Shown here piece by piece: positions 44,973-53,036 of a DNA stretch of 64,000 bases; positions within the stretch are counted from its first letter, which is position 1; each line of letters begins with the position of its first letter. The notes under the pieces were generated by a model. The model was given only the letters and a program-made list of their open reading frames with translations. It had not been told where the DNA came from and ran no database searches. Both the position numbers and the translations under genes were made by a program. The stretch comes from Limnochordaceae bacterium. Lineage in GTDB: Bacteria > Bacillota > Limnochordia > Limnochordales > Geochordaceae. Location: positions 62,001-126,000 of the forward strand of contig JADBKR010000004.1 of NCBI GenBank assembly GCA_014896295.1. Reading direction: 5' to 3'.

Positions 44973-46372
44973 GGCGCTGGGCCACCGTAGCGTGTCTCGC
45001 CCTGGCGGCGCTCGCCCCCGGCTTCGATCGCGCCGGCGCCGCTGTGCTGGAGGTCGGCAGCGCCGCGACCTACCCCACCATCTCTGCTGCTTTGAACGCC
45101 GCGTCCAGCGGAGACGTCATCCGGGTCCACCCCGGCGTCTACCGGGAAAACGTGGTCATCGACAAGCGCGTGGTGCTGGAGGGGCTCCCCGGGGCCGTGG
45201 TGGACGGCGGCCCCGAAGGCGACGTGATCACGATCAAGGCCAACGGTGTCACGGTACGGGGCATGACCGTCGTGGGAGGCGGGCACCGCCTTTGGCGGGA
45301 CGAATCGGGCATCAAGGTACTGGGCAACGACAACGTGATCGAGCGAAACACGCTGCGTCGCGTGCTCTTCGGGATCCACGTGTGGGGCGGTCATGCCAAC
45401 GTCATCCGGCACAACCGCATCGAAGGCCTGGCCCAACTGATCGAGCACGACCGAGGTGACGGCATCCGCCTCTACAACTCCAACGGCAACGTCGTTGAAC
45501 ACAACCACATCATCACGCCGCGCGACGGGATCTACGTCGAGTTCGCCTCCCATAACCGGATTGCGTCCAACCGCATCGAGAGAGGCCGCATCGGGTTGCA
45601 CTACATGTTCTCCGACGACAACGTCTTCGAAGAGAACGTCTTCGTCGGCAACGGCGTGGCCTCGGCCATCATGTACTCCAAGCGGCTCGTGGTGCGGCGC
45701 AACGTCTTCGCCAAGAGCTACGGTTACGGGGCTTACGGGCTCTTCTTGAAAGACGCCGACGGGGCCATGGTCGAAGACAACCTGGTGCTCGCCAACGAGA
45801 CCGGCCTCTCCCTCGACTTCGCGGTCCGGTGCACGCTGCGCAACAACTTCGTGGCGGCCAACGAGATAGCCGCGCGCATCCTGGCGAGTTCTCAGGACAA
45901 CGTCTTCGTCGACAATACCTTCGCGGCCAACGGGGAAGGCGTCTACCTCAGCCCCGGCAACCACCGGCAGCGATGGGACGACGGCGTCGGCCGGGGCAAC
46001 TACTGGAGCCAGTACCGCGGGTACGACCTCGACGGCAACGGGGTCGGCGACGTCCCGTTCGACGCCAGCGAGGTCTTCGGCCACCTGGTCGAGAGCTACC
46101 CCGAGCTCAAGCTGTTTTTCCAGAGCCCGGCGGTGGCGGCCGTGGCCCTGGCCGAGCGCGCCTTTCCTCTGCTCGACCGGCCTCAGGCGCTCGACCGCTA
46201 CCCGGTGATGCGGCCTCGCCCGGTGCCCCGGGATCTCCTGGATCGCCTGGGCGCCTCTGAAGCGCAGCAACCCGTGGCGTGGAGTGCGACCGTCTCCGTG
46301 GCAGCGTGTGTGGCCGGCTTCGGGATCCTTCGGGCGGGAGGACGCAGGCGGAGAGGGGGACGACGGGGATGA
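44969..46372 (+). CDS. nosD: NosD, copper-site maturation beta-helix protein
   Basis: Exported protein, 467 aa, that with NosF and NosY forms the ABC-type machine needed for CuZ assembly. A signal peptide (about residues 1-25) precedes a CASH/parallel beta-helix domain with repeating Asn- and Gly-rich turns (GNDNVIERNTLRR, HANVIRHNRIEG, NGNVVEHNHIIT, HNRIASNRIERG, DDNVFEENVFVG). YWSQYRGYDLDGNGVGDVPF is a family signature. The C-terminus has a membrane helix and an Arg-rich tail, found in NosD proteins that anchor in the membrane. GTG 44969 overlaps the upstream stop; the end overlaps nosF. Confidence 0.95.
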   Translation: MRRWATVACLALAALAPGFDRAGAAVLEVGSAATYPTISAALNAASSGDVIRVHPGVYRENVVIDKRVVLEGLPGAVVDGGPEGDVITIKANGVTVRGMTVVGGGHRLWRDESGIKVLGNDNVIERNTLRRVLFGIHVWGGHANVIRHNRIEGLAQLIEHDRGDGIRLYNSNGNVVEHNHIITPRDGIYVEFASHNRIASNRIERGRIGLHYMFSDDNVFEENVFVGNGVASAIMYSKRLVVRRNVFAKSYGYGAYGLFLKDADGAMVEDNLVLANETGLSLDFAVRCTLRNNFVAANEIAARILASSQDNVFVDNTFAANGEGVYLSPGNHRQRWDDGVGRGNYWSQYRGYDLDGNGVGDVPFDASEVFGHLVESYPELKLFFQSPAVAAVALAERAFPLLDRPQALDRYPVMRPRPVPRDLLDRLGASEAQQPVAWSATVSVAACVAGFGILRAGGRRRRGGRRG

Positions 46373-47346
46373 ACACGTCCCATGAGGATGTTCCCCTGCT
46401 CCACGTGGAGGGGGCGTCCAAGCGTTACGGCGAGGTCGTGGCGCTCGACCACGTGTCCCTCACGGTGGGGCCCGGCGAGATCGTGGCCCTGGTGGGACCC
46501 AACGGCGCCGGCAAGAGCACCCTGCTCAAGGTGCTGGCCGGTCTGACCTGGCCATCCGAAGGGAGAGCCTGGGTGCTGGGGCACCCCGCCGGGTCGCTGC
46601 CGGCCAAGCAACAACTCGGCTTCCTGCCCCAACGGGTCTTCCTCGGGGAGACCATGGAGCTTTGGGAAGTCCTGGAGTTTTTCGCCACGCTCCGGTTGCC
46701 GGGCCTGCGGGACGCGTCCGGCGTGATCACCGCCGCCTTGGAGGCGGTGGGGCTGGCTGGCCTGGAGACTCGCCTGGTGCGGGAGCTGTCCGGGGGTATG
46801 CTCCAGCGCCTCGCGCTCGCGCAGGTGCTGCTCGGCGAGCCGAGGGTGCTGCTGCTCGACGAGCCCGCGCTCAACCTCGACGTCGAAGGCCGCCAGCGCC
46901 TGCGCGATATCCTGGCCCAGGTACGGCAGCGGGGCGGGTGCGCGCTGGTCTCGAGCCACCTGCTCGAGGATGCCATGCACAGCGCCGACCGCATCGTCAT
47001 CCTGGAGTCGGGACGGGTCGTGGCGGACGAGTCGGCGCACACCGTGGCCGGGCGCCTCGAGAGTCGTCTCCACGTGACCGTCGACGATGTCGCGGGAGCC
47101 CGGGGATACCTGGAGCGGCTCGGGGTACGGGTCGGCACCAACTCGGGCGGACAGCTGGTGCTGTACTGCACGGCGGACCGGGCCCTGGCGCTCTTGAGCG
47201 AACTCCACCGCGCCGGGTACGCCCCGCGCGAATTCCGGACCGGCCGGACGAGCCTCGAAGAACTCCTCACTGCCTACCTGGGCCGGGTCCAGCCGGCCGC
47301 ATCCCCTCAGGCCGGCGAGGTACCAACCAACGGAGAGGAGAGGTGA
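46369..47346 (+). CDS. nosF: NosF, ABC ATPase for nitrous oxide reductase maturation
   Basis: Cytoplasmic ATPase, 325 aa, powering the NosDFY complex. Walker A GPNGAGKSTLLK, Q-loop QRVFLGETMELWEVLEFFA, signature LSGGMLQRLALAQVLLG, Walker B VLLLDEPALNLDVE and the switch His in SSHLLEDAMH are present. A C-terminal extension of about 90 residues is typical of NosF. ATG 46369 is coupled to the nosD stop. Confidence 0.95.
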   Translation: MNTSHEDVPLLHVEGASKRYGEVVALDHVSLTVGPGEIVALVGPNGAGKSTLLKVLAGLTWPSEGRAWVLGHPAGSLPAKQQLGFLPQRVFLGETMELWEVLEFFATLRLPGLRDASGVITAALEAVGLAGLETRLVRELSGGMLQRLALAQVLLGEPRVLLLDEPALNLDVEGRQRLRDILAQVRQRGGCALVSSHLLEDAMHSADRIVILESGRVVADESAHTVAGRLESRLHVTVDDVAGARGYLERLGVRVGTNSGGQLVLYCTADRALALLSELHRAGYAPREFRTGRTSLEELLTAYLGRVQPAASPQAGEVPTNGEER

Positions 47347-47352
47347 GCGGCT

Positions 47353-47841
47353 GTGAGAGGGCGGGGGAAGCTCACCGTGATCCTGGCGGGTATCGTGCTG
47401 GCGGCCGGCGCCGTCGCCGTCGGGCTGGCGACGCGCTCCCAGGGCCCACCGCCTCCGGCCCAGGTGCTCTACGGAGTGGACGATTGCGTCGAGTGCGGCA
47501 TGGTCTTGACCGACCCGCGCTCGGCCGCGCAGATGATCACCACCGACCGGGTCGTCAAGTTCTGCGACGTCGGCTGCCTGGTGGTCTACCAACTCCGCCA
47601 CCATCCCGATTGGAAAGGCGTACGCGCGGCCTACGTACCCGACTGGCACACCCAGCAGTGGCTGGACGCCCGTACCGCCTGGTGGGTCACCACGCATCAC
47701 AAGACTCCCATGCTGTACGGCCTGGTCACCCTTCGGGATCGTGGAGAGGCGGAGGCGATGGCCCGGGAGCACGGCGGCCGGGTCATGACCTATGACGAGG
47801 TGGCCGCGATGGACCTCCTGCGAGAGGAGGCGCGGCGGTGA
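47353..47841 (+). CDS. nosL: NosL copper chaperone (canonical site)
   Basis: Membrane-anchored copper chaperone that delivers copper for NosZ maturation, 162 aa. The N-terminal helix (residues 7-26) has no lipobox Cys, unlike Gram-negative NosL lipoproteins. The copper motif C45-x2-C48-G-M50 (CVECGM) is canonical, and a second pair, C71-x3-C75 in FCDVGCLVVY, follows. GTG 47353 is 6 bp after nosF. It overlaps nosY by ATG-type coupling at its end. A second, divergent NosL-like gene lies downstream. Confidence 0.94.
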   Translation: MRGRGKLTVILAGIVLAAGAVAVGLATRSQGPPPPAQVLYGVDDCVECGMVLTDPRSAAQMITTDRVVKFCDVGCLVVYQLRHHPDWKGVRAAYVPDWHTQQWLDARTAWWVTTHHKTPMLYGLVTLRDRGEAEAMAREHGGRVMTYDEVAAMDLLREEARR

Positions 47842-48665
47842 GAGCCGCTACGCTGCGAGACGTCGCCCTCTGGGAGTTCCGGGCGGTGAGCCGGGCGCGG
47901 TGGTCCGGGGTTTTCGCCATCGTGTTCGCCGCACTGGCGCTTTCCCTTTCCTACTTCGGGATGTTCCACACCGGGTTCAGCGGGTTCGTCGGGTTCGTCA
48001 GGACATCGATGAGCCTTCTCAGCGTCATCACCCTGGTGCTGCCGCTGGTTGCCCTTGCGGTCGGTTCGCTGCTCTTTTCGGGAGAGCGGGAGGGCCACCA
48101 CCTGATACTCGCCCAGCCCGTCACACGCAGCGAGGTGGTGGTGGGCCGCTACCTGGGCGTGGGTGCGGCGCTGGCGGGTTCGACCCTGGTCGCCTTCGGC
48201 GCCGCGGGTTTCGTCATCGCCATGCGGGCGGGCACCGAGGGATGGCTGCGTTATCTGGGGATCGTCGGGCTATCGGTGCTGCTCGTCGCCATTTCCCTGG
48301 GAATAGGGGTGCTCCTCGGGATCACCTCCCGGGATCGTAGCCGGGCCCTCGGCGGCGCCATCATCGTGTGGGGCCTGCTCGTCGTGCTGTACGACCTGGT
48401 CGCGATGGGGATCAGCGTGATGCTGAGCGGCGAGGTCGTCCGGCCGCTCCTGCTGTCGATGGTGATGGCCAACCCGGTCGACCTGGTGCGCGTGCTCGGC
48501 CTCTTGCTCATCGGAGCCAGGGCGAGCCTGGGTGCCCCCGGCGCCGTCCTGTCGGCGACCCTCAGCGACGTCGGCGGTTGGGTCCTCTTGCCCCTCGCCG
48601 TGGGGCTGTGGTTGGTGCTGCCGCTGTTCGTGGCGTGTCGCAGCTTCGAACAGCAGGACTTCTGA
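47838..48665 (+). CDS. nosY: NosY, ABC permease for nitrous oxide reductase maturation
   Basis: Integral membrane subunit of the NosDFY complex, 275 aa, ABC-2 family. About six hydrophobic segments are seen, starting at GVFAIVFAALALSLSYFGMF; LLFSGEREGHHLILAQPVTR and GRYLGVGAALAGSTLVAFG are the usual NosY landmarks, and it ends SFEQQDF. The start overlaps nosL by 4 bp. Its usual order after nosF is here interrupted by nosL. Confidence 0.94.
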   Translation: MRAATLRDVALWEFRAVSRARWSGVFAIVFAALALSLSYFGMFHTGFSGFVGFVRTSMSLLSVITLVLPLVALAVGSLLFSGEREGHHLILAQPVTRSEVVVGRYLGVGAALAGSTLVAFGAAGFVIAMRAGTEGWLRYLGIVGLSVLLVAISLGIGVLLGITSRDRSRALGGAIIVWGLLVVLYDLVAMGISVMLSGEVVRPLLLSMVMANPVDLVRVLGLLLIGARASLGAPGAVLSATLSDVGGWVLLPLAVGLWLVLPLFVACRSFEQQDF

Positions 48666-48692
48666 AACGGAAAAGGGGGTTCGTATCCGGCC

Positions 48693-49208
48693 ATGCCAAC
48701 GCTTCGTGATCGACGCATACTGGTGCTCGGGCTCGCCATCCTCGTGCTGGGGGTGACCGGTGGCGCCCTGGCGGTGGGCGAGGCAGTCCGGCCCCCGGAG
48801 ATCGTGCCCGGGGAAAGCCGCTGTGCCAACTACCCGTGCAAGATGATCATCAAGGACGTCGAACACTCGGCAGGCCTCGTGACGAGCGCAGGGGAGTTCA
48901 CGTTTTGCGACATCGGCTGCCTGCTGGTCTACATGAAGACCAAGGTGGCCGAAAACGAGGAGATCCTGGGAGCGTTCGTGCACGACTGGCCCAGCGGGGA
49001 GTGGACCGACGCCCGCACCGCCACGTACGTGCGCACGGAGATCCGCACGCCGATGCGCTACGGGCTCATCGCTTTCGCAAGCGCCGACGAGGCACAAAGC
49101 TACCGTGCGCAAAACGGCGGCGAACTGCTCGACCTCCAACAGGCCACTCACTACGTCATGACCGAACGGGCCAAGCGCATGGGAAGCGCTACCGAGCACG
49201 GCAAGTAG
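48693..49208 (+). CDS. second NosL-like protein with altered copper motif
   Basis: NosL paralogue, 171 aa, with an N-terminal membrane helix (residues 9-29). The copper motif differs from the canonical CxxCGM: C44-x4-C49-K-M51 (CANYPCKM). The second pair C72-x3-C76 (FCDIGCLLVY) and the ARTATYVRTEIRTPMRYG segment match the first NosL closely. It may hold copper with different affinity or serve another site such as the CuA cupredoxins (inference). ATG 48693 lies 27 bp after nosY. Last gene of the island, followed by a strong terminator. Confidence 0.88.
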   Translation: MPTLRDRRILVLGLAILVLGVTGGALAVGEAVRPPEIVPGESRCANYPCKMIIKDVEHSAGLVTSAGEFTFCDIGCLLVYMKTKVAENEEILGAFVHDWPSGEWTDARTATYVRTEIRTPMRYGLIAFASADEAQSYRAQNGGELLDLQQATHYVMTERAKRMGSATEHGK

Positions 49209-49236
49209 GGACAGCGGCACCTCCCCAACCGGACTC

Positions 49237-49289
49237 GCCCCGGGGCACGGCGGCGGTGAGCGGCGACCCCGTGCCCCGGGGCTCTTTTT
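49237..49289 (+). terminator. strong rho-independent terminator of the nos operon
   Basis: A perfect 14-bp stem (49237-49250 with 49269-49282), an 18-nt loop, then TCTTTTT. It lies 28 bp after the last nos gene and is the clearest intrinsic terminator in the window. Confidence 0.92.
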
Positions 49290-49360
49290 GCCGGACCCCG
49301 ACAGGAGCCCGTCGCCTGCCCCCGAACCCCCTTGCCTCGGGAAGGGAGAGACGCCCGTCC

Positions 49361-50329
49361 GTGCCTTCGATCGACATGCCGCTCGAGCAGCTGCGAGCCT
49401 ACAAGCCCCCGCTCACGAAAGCGGCGGATTTCGACGCGTTCTGGGAAGCCACGCTCCAAGAGCTTCGCGCTACCCCGCTCGACCCGGAGATGGTTCCCCT
49501 CGACCTCCCCCGGGGCCATACGGACTTCTACCACGTACGCTACACGAGCCTCGGAGGGGCCCGCATCGCCGGGTACCTCGCCCGCCCTCGCCACCTCGAC
49601 GAGAAGGCCCCTTGCGTGCTGGTCTTCCACGGGTACGGGGGCTCCAAGCCCCAGCCGTGGGAGCTCCTGAAGTACACCGACCTCGGCTGGTGCGCCCTCG
49701 CCATCGACACTCGAGGCCAGGCCGGCGAGTCCTCCAACCCCTCCGAAGGCCCGAGCGGTCACGTTCACGGCTGGATGACCATCGGCGTCGAGGAGAAGCA
49801 GACGTACTACTACCGTGGTGCGTACGCGGACTGCGTGAGGGCGTTCGATCTCGTCACGAGCCTCGACTTCGTCGATCCGGCCCGGGTGGCCGCCACCGGC
49901 GCAAGCCAGGGAGGCGGCCTCTCCATCGCGACGGCCGCCCTCGAGCCGCGCCTTTGCGCTTATGCGCCCGACATCGCCTTCTTGTGCCACTTCGAGCGGG
50001 CCGTGCGGATCGCCACGGAAGGCCCCTATCTCGAGATCGAGAAGTACCTGCGCCGGTGGCCGGAGAAGCAGGAGCAGGTGTGGGCCACCCTCTCCTACTT
50101 CGACGGCGTCAACCTGGCGAGCCGCATCCGGCAGCCGGGGTTGTGGTCGATCGGCGGCAACGACAACGTCTGCCCGCCGTCGACCACCATGGCCGCCTTC
50201 CACCACGCCGGGGGCGAGAAGGAGCTCCGGTTTTACCCGTTCGCCTACCACGAGGTGCCTGCGGCCCACGAGACGGCCAAGATCCGGTGGCTCGCCAGGA
50301 AGCTGGGCCACCGCCCGCTCGGAGCCTAG
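49361..50329 (+). CDS. CE7 acetyl esterase (acetylxylan esterase/cephalosporin-C deacetylase family)
   Basis: Alpha/beta-hydrolase removing acetyl groups from oligosaccharides, 322 aa, cytoplasmic. MPLEQLRAYKPPLTKAADFD is the CE7 N-terminus; FHGYGGSKPQPW carries the oxyanion region; DTRGQAG is the family RGQ motif; the triad is Ser in GASQGGGLSIA, Asp in IGGNDNVCPPS and His in YHEVPAAHE. GTG 49361 follows GGAAGGGAGAG; ATG 49376 is the alternative. Its stop overlaps that of the converging GH4 gene (shared CTAG), with no terminator between. Close to glycoside hydrolase genes, it probably deacetylates imported glycans. Confidence 0.92.
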   Translation: MPSIDMPLEQLRAYKPPLTKAADFDAFWEATLQELRATPLDPEMVPLDLPRGHTDFYHVRYTSLGGARIAGYLARPRHLDEKAPCVLVFHGYGGSKPQPWELLKYTDLGWCALAIDTRGQAGESSNPSEGPSGHVHGWMTIGVEEKQTYYYRGAYADCVRAFDLVTSLDFVDPARVAATGASQGGGLSIATAALEPRLCAYAPDIAFLCHFERAVRIATEGPYLEIEKYLRRWPEKQEQVWATLSYFDGVNLASRIRQPGLWSIGGNDNVCPPSTTMAAFHHAGGEKELRFYPFAYHEVPAAHETAKIRWLARKLGHRPLGA

Positions 50330-51687
50330 CCGGCTCGGTAGTGCTCCCTCAGCCGGGCGTTCCAGGGAGCGGCGAGGATCTCTTCGATGAGGCCCTCGGC
50401 CTGTTGCGGCGTGCTCGAGCGGGGGTCGTCCATGAGCGCCAGGAAGAGGCTCGTCCGGTCGCCCTCCCGGAAAGCCTGCACAACCCGCTCCATGCGCAGC
50501 CATCGAGGCAGCAAGACGTGGAGCAACAGCCTGCGTGGCAGGCGGTCGATAGGCTCGCGCTCGATCCGGAGGCCGCGCACCGTGGCCGGGACCTCCACGA
50601 AGACGTCGTCGGGTATCCCGGCGATGGCCCCCTGGTTGGGAATGTTGATGACCAGGCGCGCCGGCCTGTCGTTGACGACCGCGTCGATGAAGGGCACGAT
50701 GGCCTCCCCGCTCGGCGCAGGCGGGAACTCCCGGGTAAGGGACACTTCCGGGTTGGCGGCTGCCGCACGGATGGTCTCCAGCCCTCGCTGCAGCCGGTTG
50801 AGGTGAAAGGTCCACCCCACCTCCGAGTCCGGCCCTCCCGCCGGGAACCACCGCCGTTTGGTCTGCAGGTCCCGATGCCACCACCACGGCGATACGCTGC
50901 GCACCGTATCGCCGATGGGAAACAGCCCGTAGAGCCGGTACATCTCCACCGCCGCCGGGGACATCTGGGTCGCCCACGGCTCGTACAGGTAGGCAGGGCT
51001 CTCCCAGTAGGCCTCGGCCTTCGAGCGGATCCACTCGTCCAGGAGCGGATAGGCATCCTCGCCCCGGTACCGGAACCGGGTCAGGAAGATCGCGTGGTTG
51101 AACCCCGCCACCTGTACCTCGACCCCGGCCGGGTCGAGCTCCAGGGCGCGGACGATCTCCTCGTACTCGTTGAAACCGTGGCAAAACCCCACGACCTTCA
51201 GCTTCGACTCCCGGCCCACGAGGGTGCTACCCTCGAAGACCGGATTGGCCACCTGCAGGTACCACGCATCAGGGCAGACGGCCTCCATCTCCCGGGCGAC
51301 TTCGAGGAAGAAGGCGAGCTGGTGGTAGGCCGCAAACCCGCCGTAGTAGTCGCTCACGCGGTCATCGATGCCCCGGTAGTAACCGTGACGTTCGGCGATG
51401 GCACGCTCGGCCTCCATGCCGGCGTAGCCCCCGACCTTGACCGTGTTGATGACGAAGTCGCTGCCTTCGAGCGCCTCCCGCCGGTGGGTCGTCTTCTCCA
51501 GGCGCAGCCTGGCTCCGGTCTCGGCGACGTAGCGCGACGCCAGGTCGTAGATCCGTTGCAGCCGCTCCTCGCTGATGTCCATGAGCGCAAGCGTGGTGCC
51601 TGCCAGCCCGGGGGTCACGCAAAAGTCCCGGACGAGCCGCATCGAGAAGATGACACTACCAGCCCCGACGATGGCGACCTTGGCCAT
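50326..51687 (-). CDS. GH4-family glycosidase
   Basis: NAD+- and metal-dependent glycosidase, 453 aa. VAIVGAGSVIFSMRLVRDF is the Rossmann start; NTVKVGGY, VANPVFEGSTLV and the metal-binding GFCHGFNEYEEIV with Cys and His follow; AGFNHAIFLTRFRYRG and VINIPNQGAIAGIPDDV are typical of the alpha-galactosidase/alpha-glucosidase/uronidase branch. Substrate is uncertain. ATG 51687. It is downstream of the GH130 gene in the same direction, separated by about 400 bp with a plus-strand remnant. Cytoplasmic, acting on imported glycosides. Confidence 0.92.
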   Translation of the reverse strand: MAKVAIVGAGSVIFSMRLVRDFCVTPGLAGTTLALMDISEERLQRIYDLASRYVAETGARLRLEKTTHRREALEGSDFVINTVKVGGYAGMEAERAIAERHGYYRGIDDRVSDYYGGFAAYHQLAFFLEVAREMEAVCPDAWYLQVANPVFEGSTLVGRESKLKVVGFCHGFNEYEEIVRALELDPAGVEVQVAGFNHAIFLTRFRYRGEDAYPLLDEWIRSKAEAYWESPAYLYEPWATQMSPAAVEMYRLYGLFPIGDTVRSVSPWWWHRDLQTKRRWFPAGGPDSEVGWTFHLNRLQRGLETIRAAAANPEVSLTREFPPAPSGEAIVPFIDAVVNDRPARLVINIPNQGAIAGIPDDVFVEVPATVRGLRIEREPIDRLPRRLLLHVLLPRWLRMERVVQAFREGDRTSLFLALMDDPRSSTPQQAEGLIEEILAAPWNARLREHYRAG

Positions 51688-51877
51688 GCCCCTACCCCTT
51701 TCCCTCTTGACTGCCCTGGCCTGGGCCGTAAAGATGGCACAGGACTTGCCGGCCGTCCACTTCGACGCGCGGCGGCTTGACCCCCCTGCAAACCTCCATC
51801 GCCACTGGGCAGCGATCGACGAACTTGCAGCCCGGCGTTCATACGATCAATGCCGTCGAAGGAAGGAGGGAAGCGCG

Positions 51878-52080
51878 ATGCGACGGACCGTCGGGTCGAC
51901 GGGGCTCGCATTGGTATGGTTTCTCGTGGGGTTGGCTCAGGTGGTCTCCACTCACTTGCCTCCGGGGATGTCGCGGCAGGAGACGTCATCGTGGTCGCCC
52001 TGCACGGGCAGCTCGCCAGTCCAGGGGAGTTCAACACTCGATATGTCCGAAGAGGAGCCCTTCCATGGAAAGGGCGGCCT
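51878..52080 (+). pseudogene. possible remnant of an exported-protein gene
   Basis: A strong ribosome site (GGAAGGAGGG) precedes ATG 51878, and the start MRRTVGSTGLALVWFLVGLA looks like a signal peptide. After about 25 codons the sense appears to continue in another frame (AAGDVIVVALHGQLASPGEF) and then stops resembling a gene where it runs into the converging GH130 gene. It may be a truncated leftover or chance. The remainder of 51688-52085 contains nothing else recognised. Confidence 0.3.
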
Positions 52081-52085
52081 CGCCC

Positions 52086-52892
52086 TCAGCAGAGCTTCAG
52101 GAGTTGGCTCACGTTGGCCGTCGCCAGGCACTCCACGGTGTCGGCGGCCCCATAGTAGATCTTGACCTCGCCGCTCTCCTCGAGAATGAGCCCGCCGGGG
52201 AAGACGACGTCATGGCGAAAGCCCTCGGTTTCGTAGGGCGCCTCGGGGACGAGGAGCGGCGTGCGGGCCATGCCCACGATCCGGCTCGGGTCGTCCAGGT
52301 CGAGCAGGAGCACGCCGGCGGTGTAGCGCTTTTGCCACTTCTCCTCCCAGCCCCGCTTGCCGCGCGCCGGGTCGGTGTCCACGGCGTGGTAGACCACCAG
52401 CCAGCCCCGCTCGGTCCGCACCGGCGGCGCTCCCGGCCCCACCTTATCGTTGGCCCACCACACCTGCTCGACGCCGAACAGACGCGTGGATTCGCCCCAG
52501 TACCGCAGGTCGGGCGACCATGACATCCAGACGTCGAACCACGGCACTGGCCGCATGTACATCGGGAAGGGCCGTTCGAGGCGTACGTAACGGCCTCCGA
52601 TCTGCTCGGGGAAGAGCACCATGTTGCGGTTGTCCGGCACCGACAGGTGCACCAGCTCGAAGCGCTCGAAGTCGTCGGTAACCGCAATCCCACCCCGGAT
52701 GCCGTGGAGCGTGTCCACGGCGAAGCAGACGAAACAACGGCCATCCATCACCGTGAGGCGAGGGTCGTAGACCCGCAGAATCTCGTGACGCCGTACGCCG
52801 GGGAGGTCGCCGGTCGAGCCGCCGCCCCGAAGCTCCCTAAACCCGTCCCGGGGATCCATGAGAGGCTCCGGCACCCGGCGCCTTGTCCCCAA
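52086..52892 (-). CDS. GH130-family glycoside phosphorylase/hydrolase, short N-terminus
   Basis: Five-bladed propeller enzyme acting on beta-mannosides, commonly by phosphorolysis. YDPRLTVMDGRCFVCFA holds the catalytic-type Asp, DNRNMVLFPEQIGGRYVRL and GPGAPPVRTERGWLVVYHAV the substrate and phosphate-site region, and GLILEESGEVKIYYGAADT the last blade. At 268 aa it lacks roughly 60 N-terminal residues of the usual enzyme; DPR occurs at residue 42. TTG 52892 has GGGAG upstream, but a frameshift in the 145 bp between it and the permease gene could hide the missing part. Follows the CUT1 importer genes. Confidence 0.82.
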   Translation of the reverse strand: MGTRRRVPEPLMDPRDGFRELRGGGSTGDLPGVRRHEILRVYDPRLTVMDGRCFVCFAVDTLHGIRGGIAVTDDFERFELVHLSVPDNRNMVLFPEQIGGRYVRLERPFPMYMRPVPWFDVWMSWSPDLRYWGESTRLFGVEQVWWANDKVGPGAPPVRTERGWLVVYHAVDTDPARGKRGWEEKWQKRYTAGVLLLDLDDPSRIVGMARTPLLVPEAPYETEGFRHDVVFPGGLILEESGEVKIYYGAADTVECLATANVSQLLKLC

Positions 52893-53036
52893 CGCAATCT
52901 CCCGATGTAGGTGTCGATGGCGCCTGCGCGCTCCGGCACCGCCTGGCGCAGGAGGCCCCGTAGCGCCCTCAGGTGCGTGCGCAGCTGGGCCGGGGTTTCA
53001 AGCAGCCGCCGCGCGTCCCGCTGCCGGGCCACCGTC

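Noticed and set aside
44876-46270. 464-codon minus-strand frame opposite nosD
   Set aside because: Mirror of the regular NosD beta-helix repeats; no independent coding evidence.
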